64,000 bases of DNA from Pseudovibrio japonicus (GTDB taxonomy: Bacteria > Pseudomonadota > Alphaproteobacteria > Rhizobiales > Stappiaceae), in contig NZ_BMXE01000002.1 of NCBI RefSeq assembly GCF_014651595.1, positions 248,001 through 312,000 of the forward strand, read 5' to 3'. Below are positions 44,014-54,028 of this stretch, one piece after another. Below the pieces are notes generated by a model. The model saw nothing but the letters and a program-made list of their open reading frames with translations, ran no database searches and was not told where the DNA came from. A program made the translations under genes and the position numbers. Positions within the stretch are counted from its first letter, which is position 1. Each line of letters opens with the position of its first letter.

Positions 44014-47000
44014 TTAGTGCGCCAGTTCTGCCAGCATGCCAGCCGCGACAGAGAACTTGGAGACCGACAGATCCTTTTCCAGAATCTCGTTGGTTGCCTT
44101 CTGTGTTCTCTCAGCTTTACCGCCGTTGCGTTCCAGCCAACCGTCAAAGCCGTTTTCACTGTCCAGCGCGTGCGCTGTCAGATCACGCAGGGCTTCTGCG
44201 AGTACTGAGCGGGAACGGTCAAGAGCGAGGCCGTCATAGTAGTCACGGATTTCATACTCGCGAGCCAGTTCTTCAATGGCACCGAACTTGAAGTGTTCAG
44301 CAACACGGAAGTAGGAAGCAGCAACTTCGTCCACATCGCGGCCAGCTTTCTCGGAGACCAGAACGATATCCGGGATCACCATTTCACCAATGAGGCGTGC
44401 AATGCGGGCCGCAATCATGATCGGCACACCAGCGTCTACGAGGCGATTGGTTTCGGTCTTGAGGACGTCAACCTGCTTCTCTGACAGGAATGTTTCCAGA
44501 CGCGGAGACAGATGCTCCACAGTGCCACGGAAGCGGTCGATTGCTGCTTCCAAGCCATCTTCGAAGGAAACATTGCGCAGGAACCACATGACCTGATTAA
44601 GCACAAGATCCTGAATTCGCTCATAAAGTTCGAGCTGCAATTCGCCGGAGATCGTGTTGTCGAGGCGATCGATATCAATGTTCAGCTGCGTCAGGCCAAA
44701 TGCGTCACGAACCACTGCGAAGGCACGCGCCACATCCGCAACAGACGCGCCGGTCTGATCAACGATGCGGGTCAGGAATGCAGGGCCGCCGCGGTTGATG
44801 ATGGAGTTCGCCAACATTGTCGCGATGATTTCGCGGCGCAGACGGTGTCCTTCGATTTCCTCCGTATAGGTTTCGGCCATTTGCTCAGGGAAGTAACGGT
44901 ACAGCTCTTTCCCGAGGTAGGCGTCATCCGGAACGGAACTCTTGAGCAGTTCATCATGAAGCGTCAGCTTGGCGTAGGCCAACAGGACGCCCAGCTCTGG
45001 ACGGCACAGGTGCTGGCCAGCTTTTTCGCGCTCTTCGATGGTGGTGTCGTCTGGCAGATTTTCGACTGCACGATCCAGCAGTTCCTGAGATTCAAGCTGC
45101 CGCATCATGCGGACCTGATAGCCAAGATCTTCCAGTCCGCGACGGTCACAGAGCGAGATTGCCAGTGTTTGCAGGTAGTTATTGCGCAGGACCAGATCAG
45201 CAACTTCATCGGTCATATCCGCCAGGAAGATGTTGCGGTCCGGAATGGTCAGGCTGCCCTTCTTCACTGCAGCGCCCAGCGCGATCTTGATGTTCACTTC
45301 CATATCGGAGGAGTTCACACCGGCTGAGTTGTCAATCGCGTCGGAGTTACAACGGCCACCGGCACGAGAGAACTCGATACGTGCCTTCTGGGTGATCCCC
45401 AGGTTCGCGCCCTCACCAATGACCTTGGCGCCGACTTCTTCTGCGGTGATGCGGATCGCGTCGTTGGCGCGGTCGCCCACGTCGTTGTTGTTCTCATCTG
45501 ATGCGCGGATGTAGGTGCCGATACCACCGAACCAGAGCAGATCTGCCTTCATCTTCAGGATAGCTGTCATAACTTCCTGAGGAGATGCTTTGGCCTTGTT
45601 GAAGCCGAGCAGCTTTTGCACCTGGACGGACAGAGGAATGGACTTGGAAGAGCGGGAGAAAATGCCACCGCCTTCAGAAATCAAGTCCTTGTTGTAGTCC
45701 TGCCAGGATGAACGGCCCAGATCGAACATGCGCTTCCGCTCGTCCCAGGTCACAGCTGGATCCGGGTTCGGATCAAGGAAGATATCGCGGTGATCGAACG
45801 CGGCGACCAGCTTTGTTGCCTTGGAAAGCAGCATGCCGTTGCCGAACACGTCACCAGACATATCGCCCACACCACAAGCGGTGAATGGCTCTTTCTGGAT
45901 ATCCCGGTCCATCTCACGGAAGTGACGCTTTACAGCTTCCCATGCGCCGCGTGCGGTGATGCCCATCTTCTTATGGTCATACCCAGCGGACCCACCGGAT
46001 GCGAATGCATCACCAAGCCAGAAGCCTTTTTCCTCAGAGATCGCGTTTGCGGTGTCTGAGAAGGTTGCTGTGCCTTTGTCTGCTGCCACAACGAGGTATG
46101 GGTCGTCCTGATCGTGACGAACAACCAGCTCTGGTGGTTCAACAAGGTCCGCATCCAGATTGTCGGTCAGGTCGAGCATGGATGCAATGAAGATCTTGTA
46201 GGCTTCTGTGCCTTCTGCCAGCCACGCGTCACGGGTGCCGTTGGTCGGAAGCTGCTTTGGCAGGAAGCCACCTTTGGAGCCCACAGGAACGATCACTGCG
46301 TTCTTAACCTGCTGTGCTTTTACCAGACCCAGCACCTCAGTGCGGTAGTCCTGTGCGCGGTCAGACCAGCGCAGGCCACCACGGGCCGCCGGACCGAAGC
46401 GCATGTGCACGCCTTCCACACGCGGGCTGTACACGAAGATTTCGCGGTACGGTACAGGCTTCGGAAGGCCTTCTACTTTATGCGGGTCAAGCTTGAAGGC
46501 GAAGGTTGCTTTTGGTTGACCTGCATCATCCAACTGGAAGAAGTTGGTACGCAGAGTGGCGAGGATCAGGTTCTGGAAACGGCGAAGAATCCGGTCGTCA
46601 TCCAGGCTCGTCACGTCCTCAAGGCTTGCGGAAATCTCATCAATCAGACGGCTCTCCTTACCCGAACGTTCGAAGGTGCCAAGTGTCGGATCGAAGCGGG
46701 TATGGAACAGGTGAACGAGCTGCTGAGCGATCTGTGGATAGCGGTTAAGAGTTCCCCACATATAATCTTCAGAATAGAGTATTCCGGCCTGACGCAAGTA
46801 ACGCGAGAGTGCACGGATCATCGCAATGTCGCGCCATGCCAATCCTGCGCTCAATGCGAGAGCGTTGTAGCCGTCGTTTTCAGCCTGCATATTCCATACT
46901 GCGAGGAACAACGCTCCAAGGCGCTCAATGTCCGCTTCCGTGAAGTTGCGGAAGCGATCTTCGTCAAGATGAAGTGTGGTGTCGTGCAGGTAGCTCAGGT

Positions 47001-48822
47001 CGCGATCAGCTGGTGTGATGCGGTAGGAGCGCTCGTTGATCACACGGAAACCGAGGTGTTCCAGCATGGGTACACGCGCGGAGAGCGAGATTGGTTTGTT
47101 CAGGTGGTACGCACGCAGAGAGATCTGGCCTTTGCCCTCACGCTCGCGTTTGTAGAAACTGATGACCAGTGGGCGCTTCTCGTTAAGCTGCTCAATCCGG
47201 CGGATATCCTTGGTCGCGAGGACCGCTGGGGTCGCTGAGGTATATTCACCATCAAACGCAGCGCCATAGCGCTTCAGAAGGGCGCCAGCAATGGCATTGC
47301 CATAAACGGAGCGTAACGCTTCGCTCAGGCCGTCTTTCCATGTGCGCACGATTTCCAGAATAGCAGCTTCCAGCTCTGCCTGAGACGGCTGAGGGGTGTC
47401 GCCTTCATAGCGGCCAACGATAAAGTGGACGCGGACCAGCGGGCCTTCCGGGAACGTTGCGTACCATGCGGACAAGCGCCCTTCATAGACGTTTGCCAGA
47501 TACGTGCCGACACGCTCGCGAATGCCTGTCGTGAAGTGATCACGCGGAATGTAGGTGATGATCGATACAAAACGGTCAAACTTGTCGGTTCTGGACAGAA
47601 CACGGACGCGCGGGCGTTCATTCAGCTGAAGGATCGCATTGGAGAAGTCGATGAGCGTCTTCACGTCAATCTGGAACAGGTCATCACGGGGATAGCCTTC
47701 CAGAATGTTACGGAGCGCACGACCGCTGTGGCTTTCCGGATCAAAGCCGGATTTTTCCATGACCTTTGCCGTCTTATGACGAAGATAGGGAATAGAGCTG
47801 GTTGAGCGGGTGTAAGCTGTTGCGGTGAAGAGGCCCACAACGCGCAGTTCTCCGCGCAACTTGCCATCTTCATCATAGAGTTTAACGCCAATGTAATCCA
47901 TGTGCACCTGACGGTGCACGCGGCTGCGGATGTTGGCCTTACCGATGATGAGTGGGTCTGGTTTCAGCAGAAACTCTCTGATTTCCGGCGTCATCAGAAC
48001 AAATTCAGCGCCCTTACGCAGAACGCGGACCTTCGGATCGGTCAGAATGCCCAGACCCGACCCTTCAATCAGGGAGAACTCGCCGTCTTCGCTTGTCCCA
48101 TCAAAGATGAACTCGCGTATGCCCAGAAGGGTGAAGTTGTCTGCTGCCATCCACTCGAGGAAAGCGATGGCTTCGTCAAACTTCTTGTTGTCGTGCTTTG
48201 CGCGAACTTGCTGGTATTCTTCAACCGCTTGTTCGATTCTGTCGCGCATAGGGCGCCAGTCATCAACGGCCTGACGAACATCATTGAGAACCAGTTCAAG
48301 GCTCTCTTCCAGCTTCTGGATATCCTCATCGGAGTTGAGACGTGTGAGGTGGATGTGGATGAGACTCTCACGACGAACAGATGTTCCGCCAGTACCAACT
48401 GTTCCATGGAATTTTTGAAGGTTGCCTTCCTCGTCACGTTCGACGACAAAAAGCGGGTGCAGCACAAGGCGGACTTCGTAGCCAGCGACCTGAATTGCGC
48501 CCATTACCGAGGATACAAGAAACGCCATATTATCGTTGACGACTTCAACGATGGTGATGTCTTCAAGCTGCTTGCCATCAGCGTTTGGTTGCGGATTGAA
48601 AACGCGAATCCGGTGGGTTCCCAGCGGGTGCGTTGCAAAGTCGGCCCAGGCTTCCTGCGAAACAACAGCAAGCTCTGATGGGGTATAGTTCACGAGATCT
48701 TCTGTATCGGCGTACGAGAAGAGGTTTTCGGCAAACCTTGCTTCGTCTTCGTTTTCGTCAATCAGCAGTGCACAGGTATCGGCAATTAGCCCAGCTTTAG
48801 CCTCGGCTGTCGTTCTAGACAT
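44014..48822 (-). CDS. gdhB: NAD-dependent glutamate dehydrogenase, large (180-kDa) type
   Basis: Oxidatively deaminates glutamate to 2-oxoglutarate, feeding the TCA genes in this window. The 1602-residue length is characteristic of the Bac_GDH class. An N-terminal regulatory region (about 1-700) precedes the catalytic domain. It includes GPAARGGLRWSDRAQDYRTE and VGSKGGFLPKQLP with the candidate catalytic lysine. Further on are DMSGDVFGNGMLLS and GEGANLGITQKARIEFS. No frameshift is seen. Confidence 0.96.
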   Translation of the reverse strand: MSRTTAEAKAGLIADTCALLIDENEDEARFAENLFSYADTEDLVNYTPSELAVVSQEAWADFATHPLGTHRIRVFNPQPNADGKQLEDITIVEVVNDNMAFLVSSVMGAIQVAGYEVRLVLHPLFVVERDEEGNLQKFHGTVGTGGTSVRRESLIHIHLTRLNSDEDIQKLEESLELVLNDVRQAVDDWRPMRDRIEQAVEEYQQVRAKHDNKKFDEAIAFLEWMAADNFTLLGIREFIFDGTSEDGEFSLIEGSGLGILTDPKVRVLRKGAEFVLMTPEIREFLLKPDPLIIGKANIRSRVHRQVHMDYIGVKLYDEDGKLRGELRVVGLFTATAYTRSTSSIPYLRHKTAKVMEKSGFDPESHSGRALRNILEGYPRDDLFQIDVKTLIDFSNAILQLNERPRVRVLSRTDKFDRFVSIITYIPRDHFTTGIRERVGTYLANVYEGRLSAWYATFPEGPLVRVHFIVGRYEGDTPQPSQAELEAAILEIVRTWKDGLSEALRSVYGNAIAGALLKRYGAAFDGEYTSATPAVLATKDIRRIEQLNEKRPLVISFYKREREGKGQISLRAYHLNKPISLSARVPMLEHLGFRVINERSYRITPADRDLSYLHDTTLHLDEDRFRNFTEADIERLGALFLAVWNMQAENDGYNALALSAGLAWRDIAMIRALSRYLRQAGILYSEDYMWGTLNRYPQIAQQLVHLFHTRFDPTLGTFERSGKESRLIDEISASLEDVTSLDDDRILRRFQNLILATLRTNFFQLDDAGQPKATFAFKLDPHKVEGLPKPVPYREIFVYSPRVEGVHMRFGPAARGGLRWSDRAQDYRTEVLGLVKAQQVKNAVIVPVGSKGGFLPKQLPTNGTRDAWLAEGTEAYKIFIASMLDLTDNLDADLVEPPELVVRHDQDDPYLVVAADKGTATFSDTANAISEEKGFWLGDAFASGGSAGYDHKKMGITARGAWEAVKRHFREMDRDIQKEPFTACGVGDMSGDVFGNGMLLSKATKLVAAFDHRDIFLDPNPDPAVTWDERKRMFDLGRSSWQDYNKDLISEGGGIFSRSSKSIPLSVQVQKLLGFNKAKASPQEVMTAILKMKADLLWFGGIGTYIRASDENNNDVGDRANDAIRITAEEVGAKVIGEGANLGITQKARIEFSRAGGRCNSDAIDNSAGVNSSDMEVNIKIALGAAVKKGSLTIPDRNIFLADMTDEVADLVLRNNYLQTLAISLCDRRGLEDLGYQVRMMRQLESQELLDRAVENLPDDTTIEEREKAGQHLCRPELGVLLAYAKLTLHDELLKSSVPDDAYLGKELYRYFPEQMAETYTEEIEGHRLRREIIATMLANSIINRGGPAFLTRIVDQTGASVADVARAFAVVRDAFGLTQLNIDIDRLDNTISGELQLELYERIQDLVLNQVMWFLRNVSFEDGLEAAIDRFRGTVEHLSPRLETFLSEKQVDVLKTETNRLVDAGVPIMIAARIARLIGEMVIPDIVLVSEKAGRDVDEVAASYFRVAEHFKFGAIEELAREYEIRDYYDGLALDRSRSVLAEALRDLTAHALDSENGFDGWLERNGGKAERTQKATNEILEKDLSVSKFSVAAGMLAELAH

Positions 48823-49179
48823 TCAGGCGTTCCTCATCCAACATTATAGTCGGCACAGGCTGTGCGAACATGCCACATGGACGCCGCCTATGCCTTTGAA
48901 ACCTATTAAGGTGCATTTGTTTAGTTTTTCAATGCGAATCCCGTGAAGAACACCGCGAAAACACCAACTTCAGGAGAATTTGAGGCGGCGTGAGCGGGTT
49001 CTGAGAGTCCTCGTTATACTCAAAAAGGCGTAGTCGGCAACCTGATGTTGCTTGAGCCCCCCTCAACTGCCAATTGAGGACAGGGGCCTAAAAAAACACC
49101 CCCAATTCTGTGACAATAGGTGAAGGACGTTGTACAACCCCTGAACCTATTTCCAACTACAAGCTCCAAGGAGTCAAAA
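48823..49179. other. divergent gap between gdhB and argC, with leader hairpins
   Basis: 357 noncoding bases. Two hairpins stand near argC: GCAAC/GTTGC (49037-49051) and a larger one with inner arms CCTCAA/TTGAGG (49061-49066, 49074-49079) and outer arms GCCCC/GGGGC. The latter is followed by an A-run, not a T-run, on the argC strand. Both gdhB and argC promoters should be here. Confidence 0.4.
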
Positions 49180-50127
49180 ATGTCGGTGCGCGTGTTCATT
49201 GATGGAGAAGCCGGAACGACGGGTCTACAGATCCGCGAGCGTCTGGCTGGGCGCCATGACATTGAGATCCTCAGCATCGCTCCAGAGCGCCGCAAGGAGC
49301 TGGCAGCACGTGCAGAGCTTTTGAACTCTGCTGATGTAGCAATCCTGTGCCTTCCTGATGAAGCTGCAAAGGAAAGCGTGTCACTCATCGAGAACGACAG
49401 CACGCGCGTGATTGATGCTTCTTCTGCATTCCGCGTCAATCCAGAGTGGGCCTATGGCTTTCCCGAGATGACCCGTGATCAGGCGACGATCATCTCCAAG
49501 GCACGGTTTGTTTCCAATCCGGGTTGTTACCCGCAGGGTGTTATCGCAACAGTTCGCCCGCTGCTGGAAGCTGGCCTCATTCCGTCCACGCACGCGCTTA
49601 CGGTGAATGCAATTTCCGGTTACAGCGGCGGTGGCCGTCAGATGATCGAGAAGTACGAGAGTGGCGACAAGGCATCTTCCTATTGGCCGTATGGATTGCA
49701 GTTTGGACATAAACATCTGCCAGAGATGCAGCTGTATGCTGACCTGGCCCATGCCCCGCTGTTCCAGCCTGCCGTTGGCAACTACGCTCAGGGCATGATG
49801 ACGTTTGTACCGTTGCAGCTTGGACAGCTTCGCGACGCACCAAAGGGCAAAGATCTACACGCTGCCCTTGCCGACCATTTCGCCAGCGTGACTGGTGACG
49901 TGGAGGTGGCGCCCTTTGAGAGCGTGAATGCGATTGAAGACCTGAGCCCAGAGATGTTTAACGGCACCAACAAAATGCAGTTGCACGTATTTGCCAATGA
50001 CGACCGGGCACAGGCCCTGTTGGTGGCGGTCTACGACAACCTTGGTAAAGGCGCTTCCGGTGCTGCCGTCCAAAACCTGAATATTATGATGGGCCTGAAC
50101 GAGAGTATCGACCTCGCTGTCGCCTAA
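49180..50127 (+). CDS. argC: N-acetyl-gamma-glutamyl-phosphate reductase (short, type 2)
   Basis: The third step of arginine synthesis, using NADPH. The 315-residue protein begins MSVRVFIDGEAGTTGLQIRE and has catalytic cysteine in SNPGCYPQG (about 115). GHKHLPEMQ follows. The length and IDGEAGTTG motif mark the type 2 form. AAGGAG precedes the ATG at 49180. leuD lies 40 bases downstream. Confidence 0.95.
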   Translation: MSVRVFIDGEAGTTGLQIRERLAGRHDIEILSIAPERRKELAARAELLNSADVAILCLPDEAAKESVSLIENDSTRVIDASSAFRVNPEWAYGFPEMTRDQATIISKARFVSNPGCYPQGVIATVRPLLEAGLIPSTHALTVNAISGYSGGGRQMIEKYESGDKASSYWPYGLQFGHKHLPEMQLYADLAHAPLFQPAVGNYAQGMMTFVPLQLGQLRDAPKGKDLHAALADHFASVTGDVEVAPFESVNAIEDLSPEMFNGTNKMQLHVFANDDRAQALLVAVYDNLGKGASGAAVQNLNIMMGLNESIDLAVA

Positions 50128-50167
50128 CAAAAATTAGAGAATTCCAGAGATCCGAGGAGAGTATTCC

Positions 50168-50773
50168 ATGGAAAAGTTCACAGTACTGACGGGTGTTGCT
50201 GCGCCTTTGCCATTGGTCAATATCGATACTGATATGATCATCCCGAAGCAGTTTCTTAAAACCATCAAGCGTTCGGGCCTTGGCACAGCACTGTTCCATG
50301 AGATGCGTACCAATGATGATGGCTCGAAGAACGAAGAGTTCGTGCTGAACAAGCCGGGTTACGAGAATGCTCAAATCCTCGTTGCCGGCGATAACTTCGG
50401 CTGTGGTTCTTCCCGTGAACACGCTCCGTGGGCGCTGCTGGACTTCGGTATCCGCTGTGTGATCTCCACCAGCTTCGCTGACATCTTCTACAACAACTGC
50501 TTCAAGAACGGCATCTTGCCTATCGTGGTCAGCCATGACGATCTCGACAAGCTGATGGACGATGCGGCACGCGGCGCGAACGCGACGCTGACTGTTGATC
50601 TGGACGCTCAGGAGATCAAAGGACCAGATGGTGGTTGCATCAAATTCGACGTTGACCCACACCGCAAGCACTGCCTGCTGAACGGCCTTGATGACATCGG
50701 ACTGACATTCGAGAAGACCGACTCCATCGACACCTACGAAAAGGAACTGGAACTGAGCCATCCTTGGCACTGA
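50168..50773 (+). CDS. leuD: 3-isopropylmalate dehydratase small subunit
   Basis: Partner of LeuC in leucine synthesis. The 201-residue swivel domain has [13 protein letters not shown] (about 18-30) and [13 protein letters not shown] near 79-91. GGAGAG lies before the ATG. leuC and leuB are not in the window. The pairing with argC on the same strand may be positional only. Confidence 0.96.
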   Translation: MEKFTVLTGVAAPLPLVNIDTDMIIPKQFLKTIKRSGLGTALFHEMRTNDDGSKNEEFVLNKPGYENAQILVAGDNFGCGSSREHAPWALLDFGIRCVISTSFADIFYNNCFKNGILPIVVSHDDLDKLMDDAARGANATLTVDLDAQEIKGPDGGCIKFDVDPHRKHCLLNGLDDIGLTFEKTDSIDTYEKELELSHPWH

Positions 50774-50800
50774 TTAACACGGTCGTTGATAAAGTTTTTT

Positions 50801-50819
50801 GGGCGCCCTCGTGGCGCCC
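50801..50819 (+). terminator. hairpin after leuD
   Basis: GGGCGCC/GGCGCCC forms a 7-bp stem with a five-base loop, 28 bases past the stop. A T-run precedes it and only TTGCTAT follows, so termination is uncertain. Confidence 0.5.
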
Positions 50820-50861
50820 TTGCTATATGGACTGCGTGCAGCGCAGCCCATGGAGACCCAA

Positions 50862-51404
50862 GTGAACAAAGACGCAGGCAGAAACTTCTCATTCAAATCG
50901 GCTTTTACTTGGTGCTTCGTGGCTCTGGTCGTTCCAGTCTGGATTATAGGTTTTACTTCCAGCATTTTTGCGAGCACTTGCAGGAAGCCCGGAATTGCTG
51001 AAGAGAGAAAGATCCGCGCCTGCAGCATTTCGATCACAACCAGCTATTTGACCAGTCTCATCGCATCCGAAGACAGGGAGCTTGCGATACTGTATCTGGA
51101 ACGCGGTATTGCACAAAGTCGCCTTGATCGCTCTGAGGAAGCACTTGTAGACTTCAGGCTGGCTATCGAGAAGGCTACCGGCAATTCATTGAGCAAGCTG
51201 GCCGAGCGTATCGACGCTCACGAAGACCTTCTGGAGCTCTATCAAAGTAGAACAGGAAGACTGCACGCCCAGTCACGCTTATCCGCTCTAGGGCATTCTG
51301 TCAGCAGACGATTTGAAGAACTCATCCTGAGACTGATTAGGGAGGAGCCAACCTCCCAAGCTTGGTCAAACTGGGAGCAGCTGCTTAAATCGACAGTGAG
51401 TTAA
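50862..51404 (+). CDS. hypothetical membrane-anchored TPR-like protein
   Basis: About 180 residues. One N-terminal membrane segment (WCFVALVVPVWIIGFTSSIF) is followed by RELAILYLERGIAQSRLDRS and EALVDFRLAIEKA, a tetratricopeptide-like repeat. The C-terminal half is helical and unrecognised. I prefer a GTG at 50862 with GGAG six bases upstream; ATG 50850 lacks a ribosome-binding site. Likely periplasmic-facing. Confidence 0.5.
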   Translation: MNKDAGRNFSFKSAFTWCFVALVVPVWIIGFTSSIFASTCRKPGIAEERKIRACSISITTSYLTSLIASEDRELAILYLERGIAQSRLDRSEEALVDFRLAIEKATGNSLSKLAERIDAHEDLLELYQSRTGRLHAQSRLSALGHSVSRRFEELILRLIREEPTSQAWSNWEQLLKSTVS

Positions 51405-51503
51405 AGCAACTCCCTTTGTCGCAAACTCCTTCATTTGGACAGTGCCCTCTTGCAAGAACTATACGATTGCCAGTTGGCTCCTTTGCGGGGCGTGGCAATT
51501 GGC

Positions 51504-51521
51504 TGGACAGTATGCTGTCCA
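51504..51521. other. hairpin between the TPR-like gene and the LysE gene
   Basis: TGGACAG and CTGTCCA form a perfect 7-bp stem with a TATG loop. Converging genes flank it, but there is no T-tract. Confidence 0.35.
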
Positions 51522-51578
51522 ATCACAAGCTTTTGGCTTTGTAAGCCACGCACCCCACAAGAGACCCTATAGACAGTA

Positions 51579-52202
51579 TCAGGCCATGTCGGCGACTACC
51601 ATGGAGACGCCGACTGCGAAGACGCAAAGGCTGGCGAGCATGGAGACCCGTTTGCCGTTGTTGCTGTTTGCCAGCCACGCACGTGCGGGGCCGGAGACGA
51701 GACTGCCCACGCCGTAATAGACGATCAGGCAGAGCAGGCTGGCGACCATGCCGAAGACCAATGCATAGATCCAGAACGGCATGACTTCCGGCATGTAGAA
51801 CTGCGGAAGCAGGGAGAAGTAGAAGAACATGCCCTTTGGATTGAGCAGGCTGGTCAGGAAGCCGAATTTCAGATCATTTGTGTCAACAGGTGCTGGCTCG
51901 TTCCCCTCAGCAGTCCAGTTTCCTCCTGCAAAGAATAGGCGGTAGGCCAGATACATAAGATAGGCCAGCCCGATCCAACGGATCGCCTGAAACAGCCTTG
52001 GTTCGGCCAGAAACAAGGATTGGAAGCCGGCGGCGACCAGCACGGTGAAGACAACATAGCCACCAGCGATGCCGACTGATGCTTTGAGTGCAGCGGGCTT
52101 TCCGCTGGCCAGTGCCCTACTGGTGACGTAGAGCATATCCGGACCGGGTACGATAATCAGACTTAAAATAGTGATCAAAAACAGAAGGGTATTCGCAGCC
52201 AT
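51579..52202 (-). CDS. LysE/RhtB-family amino-acid exporter
   Basis: A 207-residue inner-membrane protein of six spans. It has the family N-terminus LLFLITILSLIIVPGPDMLY and the SLLNPKGMFFYFSLLPQF motif (about 124-141). These exporters excrete amino acids or homoserine lactones. The start at 52202 gives MAANTLL; longer reading is unlike the family. It is divergent from an Lrp-type gene 91 bases away, the classic exporter/regulator arrangement. Confidence 0.85.
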   Translation of the reverse strand: MAANTLLFLITILSLIIVPGPDMLYVTSRALASGKPAALKASVGIAGGYVVFTVLVAAGFQSLFLAEPRLFQAIRWIGLAYLMYLAYRLFFAGGNWTAEGNEPAPVDTNDLKFGFLTSLLNPKGMFFYFSLLPQFYMPEVMPFWIYALVFGMVASLLCLIVYYGVGSLVSGPARAWLANSNNGKRVSMLASLCVFAVGVSMVVADMA

Positions 52203-52293
52203 TGGAGTATTTTTCTTACAAGAGGTTTTATTCCGTATTTTTCCCGAATATACTCCGGCGCATATCCTCAGAATATCGAATTGTTTCCGAAAA
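52203..52293. promoter_or_regulatory. shared LysE/Lrp divergent promoter region
   Basis: Only 91 bases separate the starts. GAATAT-like blocks occur at 52240-52245 and 52271-52276, with CATATC between (52261-52266). Such A/T-rich repeats at roughly 10-30-base intervals are plausible Lrp sites. No consensus can be proven. Confidence 0.4.
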
Positions 52294-52764
52294 ATGGCCT
52301 CAACAATACACCTTGACCGAACAGACTTCGCTATATTGGAAAAACTGCAGGATAATGCACTGCTATCCAATAAACAGGTTGCTGCTGAGGTCAACCTCAG
52401 CCCATCGGCTTGCCACGAGCGTGTTAAGCGACTGAAAGAAGGCGGAATTTTACAGGGAAGCCATGCCGTGGTGGACCCAAAAGCCTACGGTGTGAGCTTT
52501 GAGGCGATGTTCCTCATCCAGCTGGACAGACATGAGGCGCTTCTGGTCGAGGAGTTCTTGCAGGAGGTCATCGCGCTGCGTGAGGTCAAGTCTGTTGCAC
52601 TTATCAGTGGGGCTTACGATATCGTCGCCCATCTGCGGGTGCGGGACATTGACCACCTGAAGAGCCTTGCCTTCGAGAAATTCACCAAACGACCCTATAT
52701 AACCAAGATCGAGAGCTCGATTGTCTACGACTTCAAGGAGAACCGTGTGCAGAAGCCGCTTTGA
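52294..52764 (+). CDS. Lrp/AsnC-family transcriptional regulator
   Basis: A 156-residue regulator. The HTH is at LDRTDFAILEKLQDNALLSN and LSPSACHERVKRLKEGGILQ (about 7-55), followed by a RAM ligand domain with SVALISGAYDIVAHLRV. ATG at 52294. It probably controls the divergent LysE-type exporter in response to an amino acid. Confidence 0.88.
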   Translation: MASTIHLDRTDFAILEKLQDNALLSNKQVAAEVNLSPSACHERVKRLKEGGILQGSHAVVDPKAYGVSFEAMFLIQLDRHEALLVEEFLQEVIALREVKSVALISGAYDIVAHLRVRDIDHLKSLAFEKFTKRPYITKIESSIVYDFKENRVQKPL

Positions 52765-52812
52765 GCGGCGTCTCCCGAACCGAGAGCCAGTTCCTCCCTG
52801 TAGGAAGGGGCT

Positions 52813-53319
52813 TTATTTGCGTTTGCTGGCAACTTCTTGTTGGTGGCGCTCGTTCAGGGCTTCCACTTCTTCCAGTTTGCGACCTACACGCGCCAAAGCA
52901 GCGGCGGCAGAGGTGAACTGGTTTGCTTTATCGACGTAAAGCTTGCGGGCGGTCTCCGGAAATTCCTGCAGCATGCGGGAGAAGAGTGCGCGGCGAATGC
53001 GGATCAACTCGCAGTCTTCGAGAGCAACTGCGCGGGCTGGACGTTTGCCCTCAGTCATCAGCGCGTTTTCGCCAAATAGGCTGCCGGGACCGTAGGTACC
53101 TTGGGGGCGTGCGTCGCGCCCCATACCGGTTTCCAGCTGCACCTTGCCGATTGTCAGTACGATGCCACCGTCTGCCCGCTCACCTTCATTAAACACTGTT
53201 CCACCTTTGGACACCTGCATAGTTTCCGCACTGAATGCGAGCAGGCGCAACTGGTCCTCAGTGAACTGAGAGAGGAGTGGAACACGTCTTAAGACGTCGA
53301 TGTCGCGGGCTAGACTCAT
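52813..53319 (-). CDS. cyclic-nucleotide-binding domain protein without a DNA-binding domain
   Basis: A 168-residue cNMP-type beta-roll protein. Core elements are VPLLSQFTEDQLRLLAF, GGTVFNEGERADGGIVLTIGKV and GPGSLFGENALMTEGKRPARAVA. FGENAL aligns with the phosphate-binding cassette, followed by Arg. A C-terminal helix (about 130-165) replaces the usual winged helix. So it is not a Crp/Fnr repressor; it may be an allosteric protein. It is 25 bases downstream of the response-regulator gene. Confidence 0.8.
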   Translation of the reverse strand: MSLARDIDVLRRVPLLSQFTEDQLRLLAFSAETMQVSKGGTVFNEGERADGGIVLTIGKVQLETGMGRDARPQGTYGPGSLFGENALMTEGKRPARAVALEDCELIRIRRALFSRMLQEFPETARKLYVDKANQFTSAAAALARVGRKLEEVEALNERHQQEVASKRK

Positions 53320-53344
53320 AGTTCTTGAATTAGCCGCTTATGCC

Positions 53345-54028
53345 TCAAGGCACAAGCTTATATCCACCGGCTTCTGTGACCAGAAGTTCCGCGTTGGATG
53401 GATCGCGTTCGATTTTCTGGCGCAAACGGTAAATGTGGGTCTCCAGCGTGTGGGTGGTGACGCCGGAGTTGTAACCCCAAACCTCGTGCAGCAGAACATC
53501 ACGCGTCACCGGCTTTTCGCCAGCGCGGTAGAGGAACTTGAGGATCGAGGTTTCTTTCTCAGTGAGACGTACCTTACCACCGCTTTCATCCTGCATGGAC
53601 TTTGCAGCAGGCTGGAAGGAGTAGCGGCCAATTGAGAAGACCGCATCTTCACTCTGCTCATGCTGACGCAGGTGTGCACGGATGCGGGCGAGAAGCACAG
53701 CGAACTTAAACGGCTTGGTGACGTAGTCGTTGGCGCCAGCTTCCAGACCGAGGATCGTGTCGCTGTCGGTGTCATGACCAGTGAGCATGATGACCGGAGC
53801 GCCAAAGCCAGCCTTGCGCAGCAGCTTTACGGCTTCGCGGCCATCGATATCCGGCAGGCCAACGTCCATCAGCACAAGATCGAAATGATCTTCTTTTGCC
53901 TTTTTGATGCCGGTGGCAGCCGAGTCCGCTTGAGTGGTTTGAAATTCGTCATAAAGCGACAGCTGCTCAACGAGAGCTTCGCGCAAATCGTTATCATCAT
54001 CTACAAGCAGAATCTTTCGTGCGGTCAT
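53345..54028 (-). CDS. OmpR-family response regulator (orphan here)
   Basis: A 227-residue regulator. The receiver has KILLVDDDND (about 5-14), Asp phospho-acceptor in VLMDVGLPD (about 54), LTGHD, and Lys in VTKPF. The winged-helix C-terminus holds VRLTEKETSILKFLYR, RDVLLHEVWGYNSGVTTHTLETHIYRLRQKIE. No kinase is adjacent. It is divergent from an L,D-transpeptidase gene, which it might control. Confidence 0.9.
   Translation of the reverse strand: MTARKILLVDDDNDLREALVEQLSLYDEFQTTQADSAATGIKKAKEDHFDLVLMDVGLPDIDGREAVKLLRKAGFGAPVIMLTGHDTDSDTILGLEAGANDYVTKPFKFAVLLARIRAHLRQHEQSEDAVFSIGRYSFQPAAKSMQDESGGKVRLTEKETSILKFLYRAGEKPVTRDVLLHEVWGYNSGVTTHTLETHIYRLRQKIERDPSNAELLVTEAGGYKLVP

Noticed and set aside
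46114-47238. A 374-codon plus-strand frame opposite gdhB
   Set aside because: Lies wholly inside a conserved gene and shows a Cys/Val/His-rich shadow composition.
51442-51717. A 91-codon plus-strand frame reaching into the LysE gene
   Set aside because: Its second half is antisense to the exporter and the first half has no start signal.
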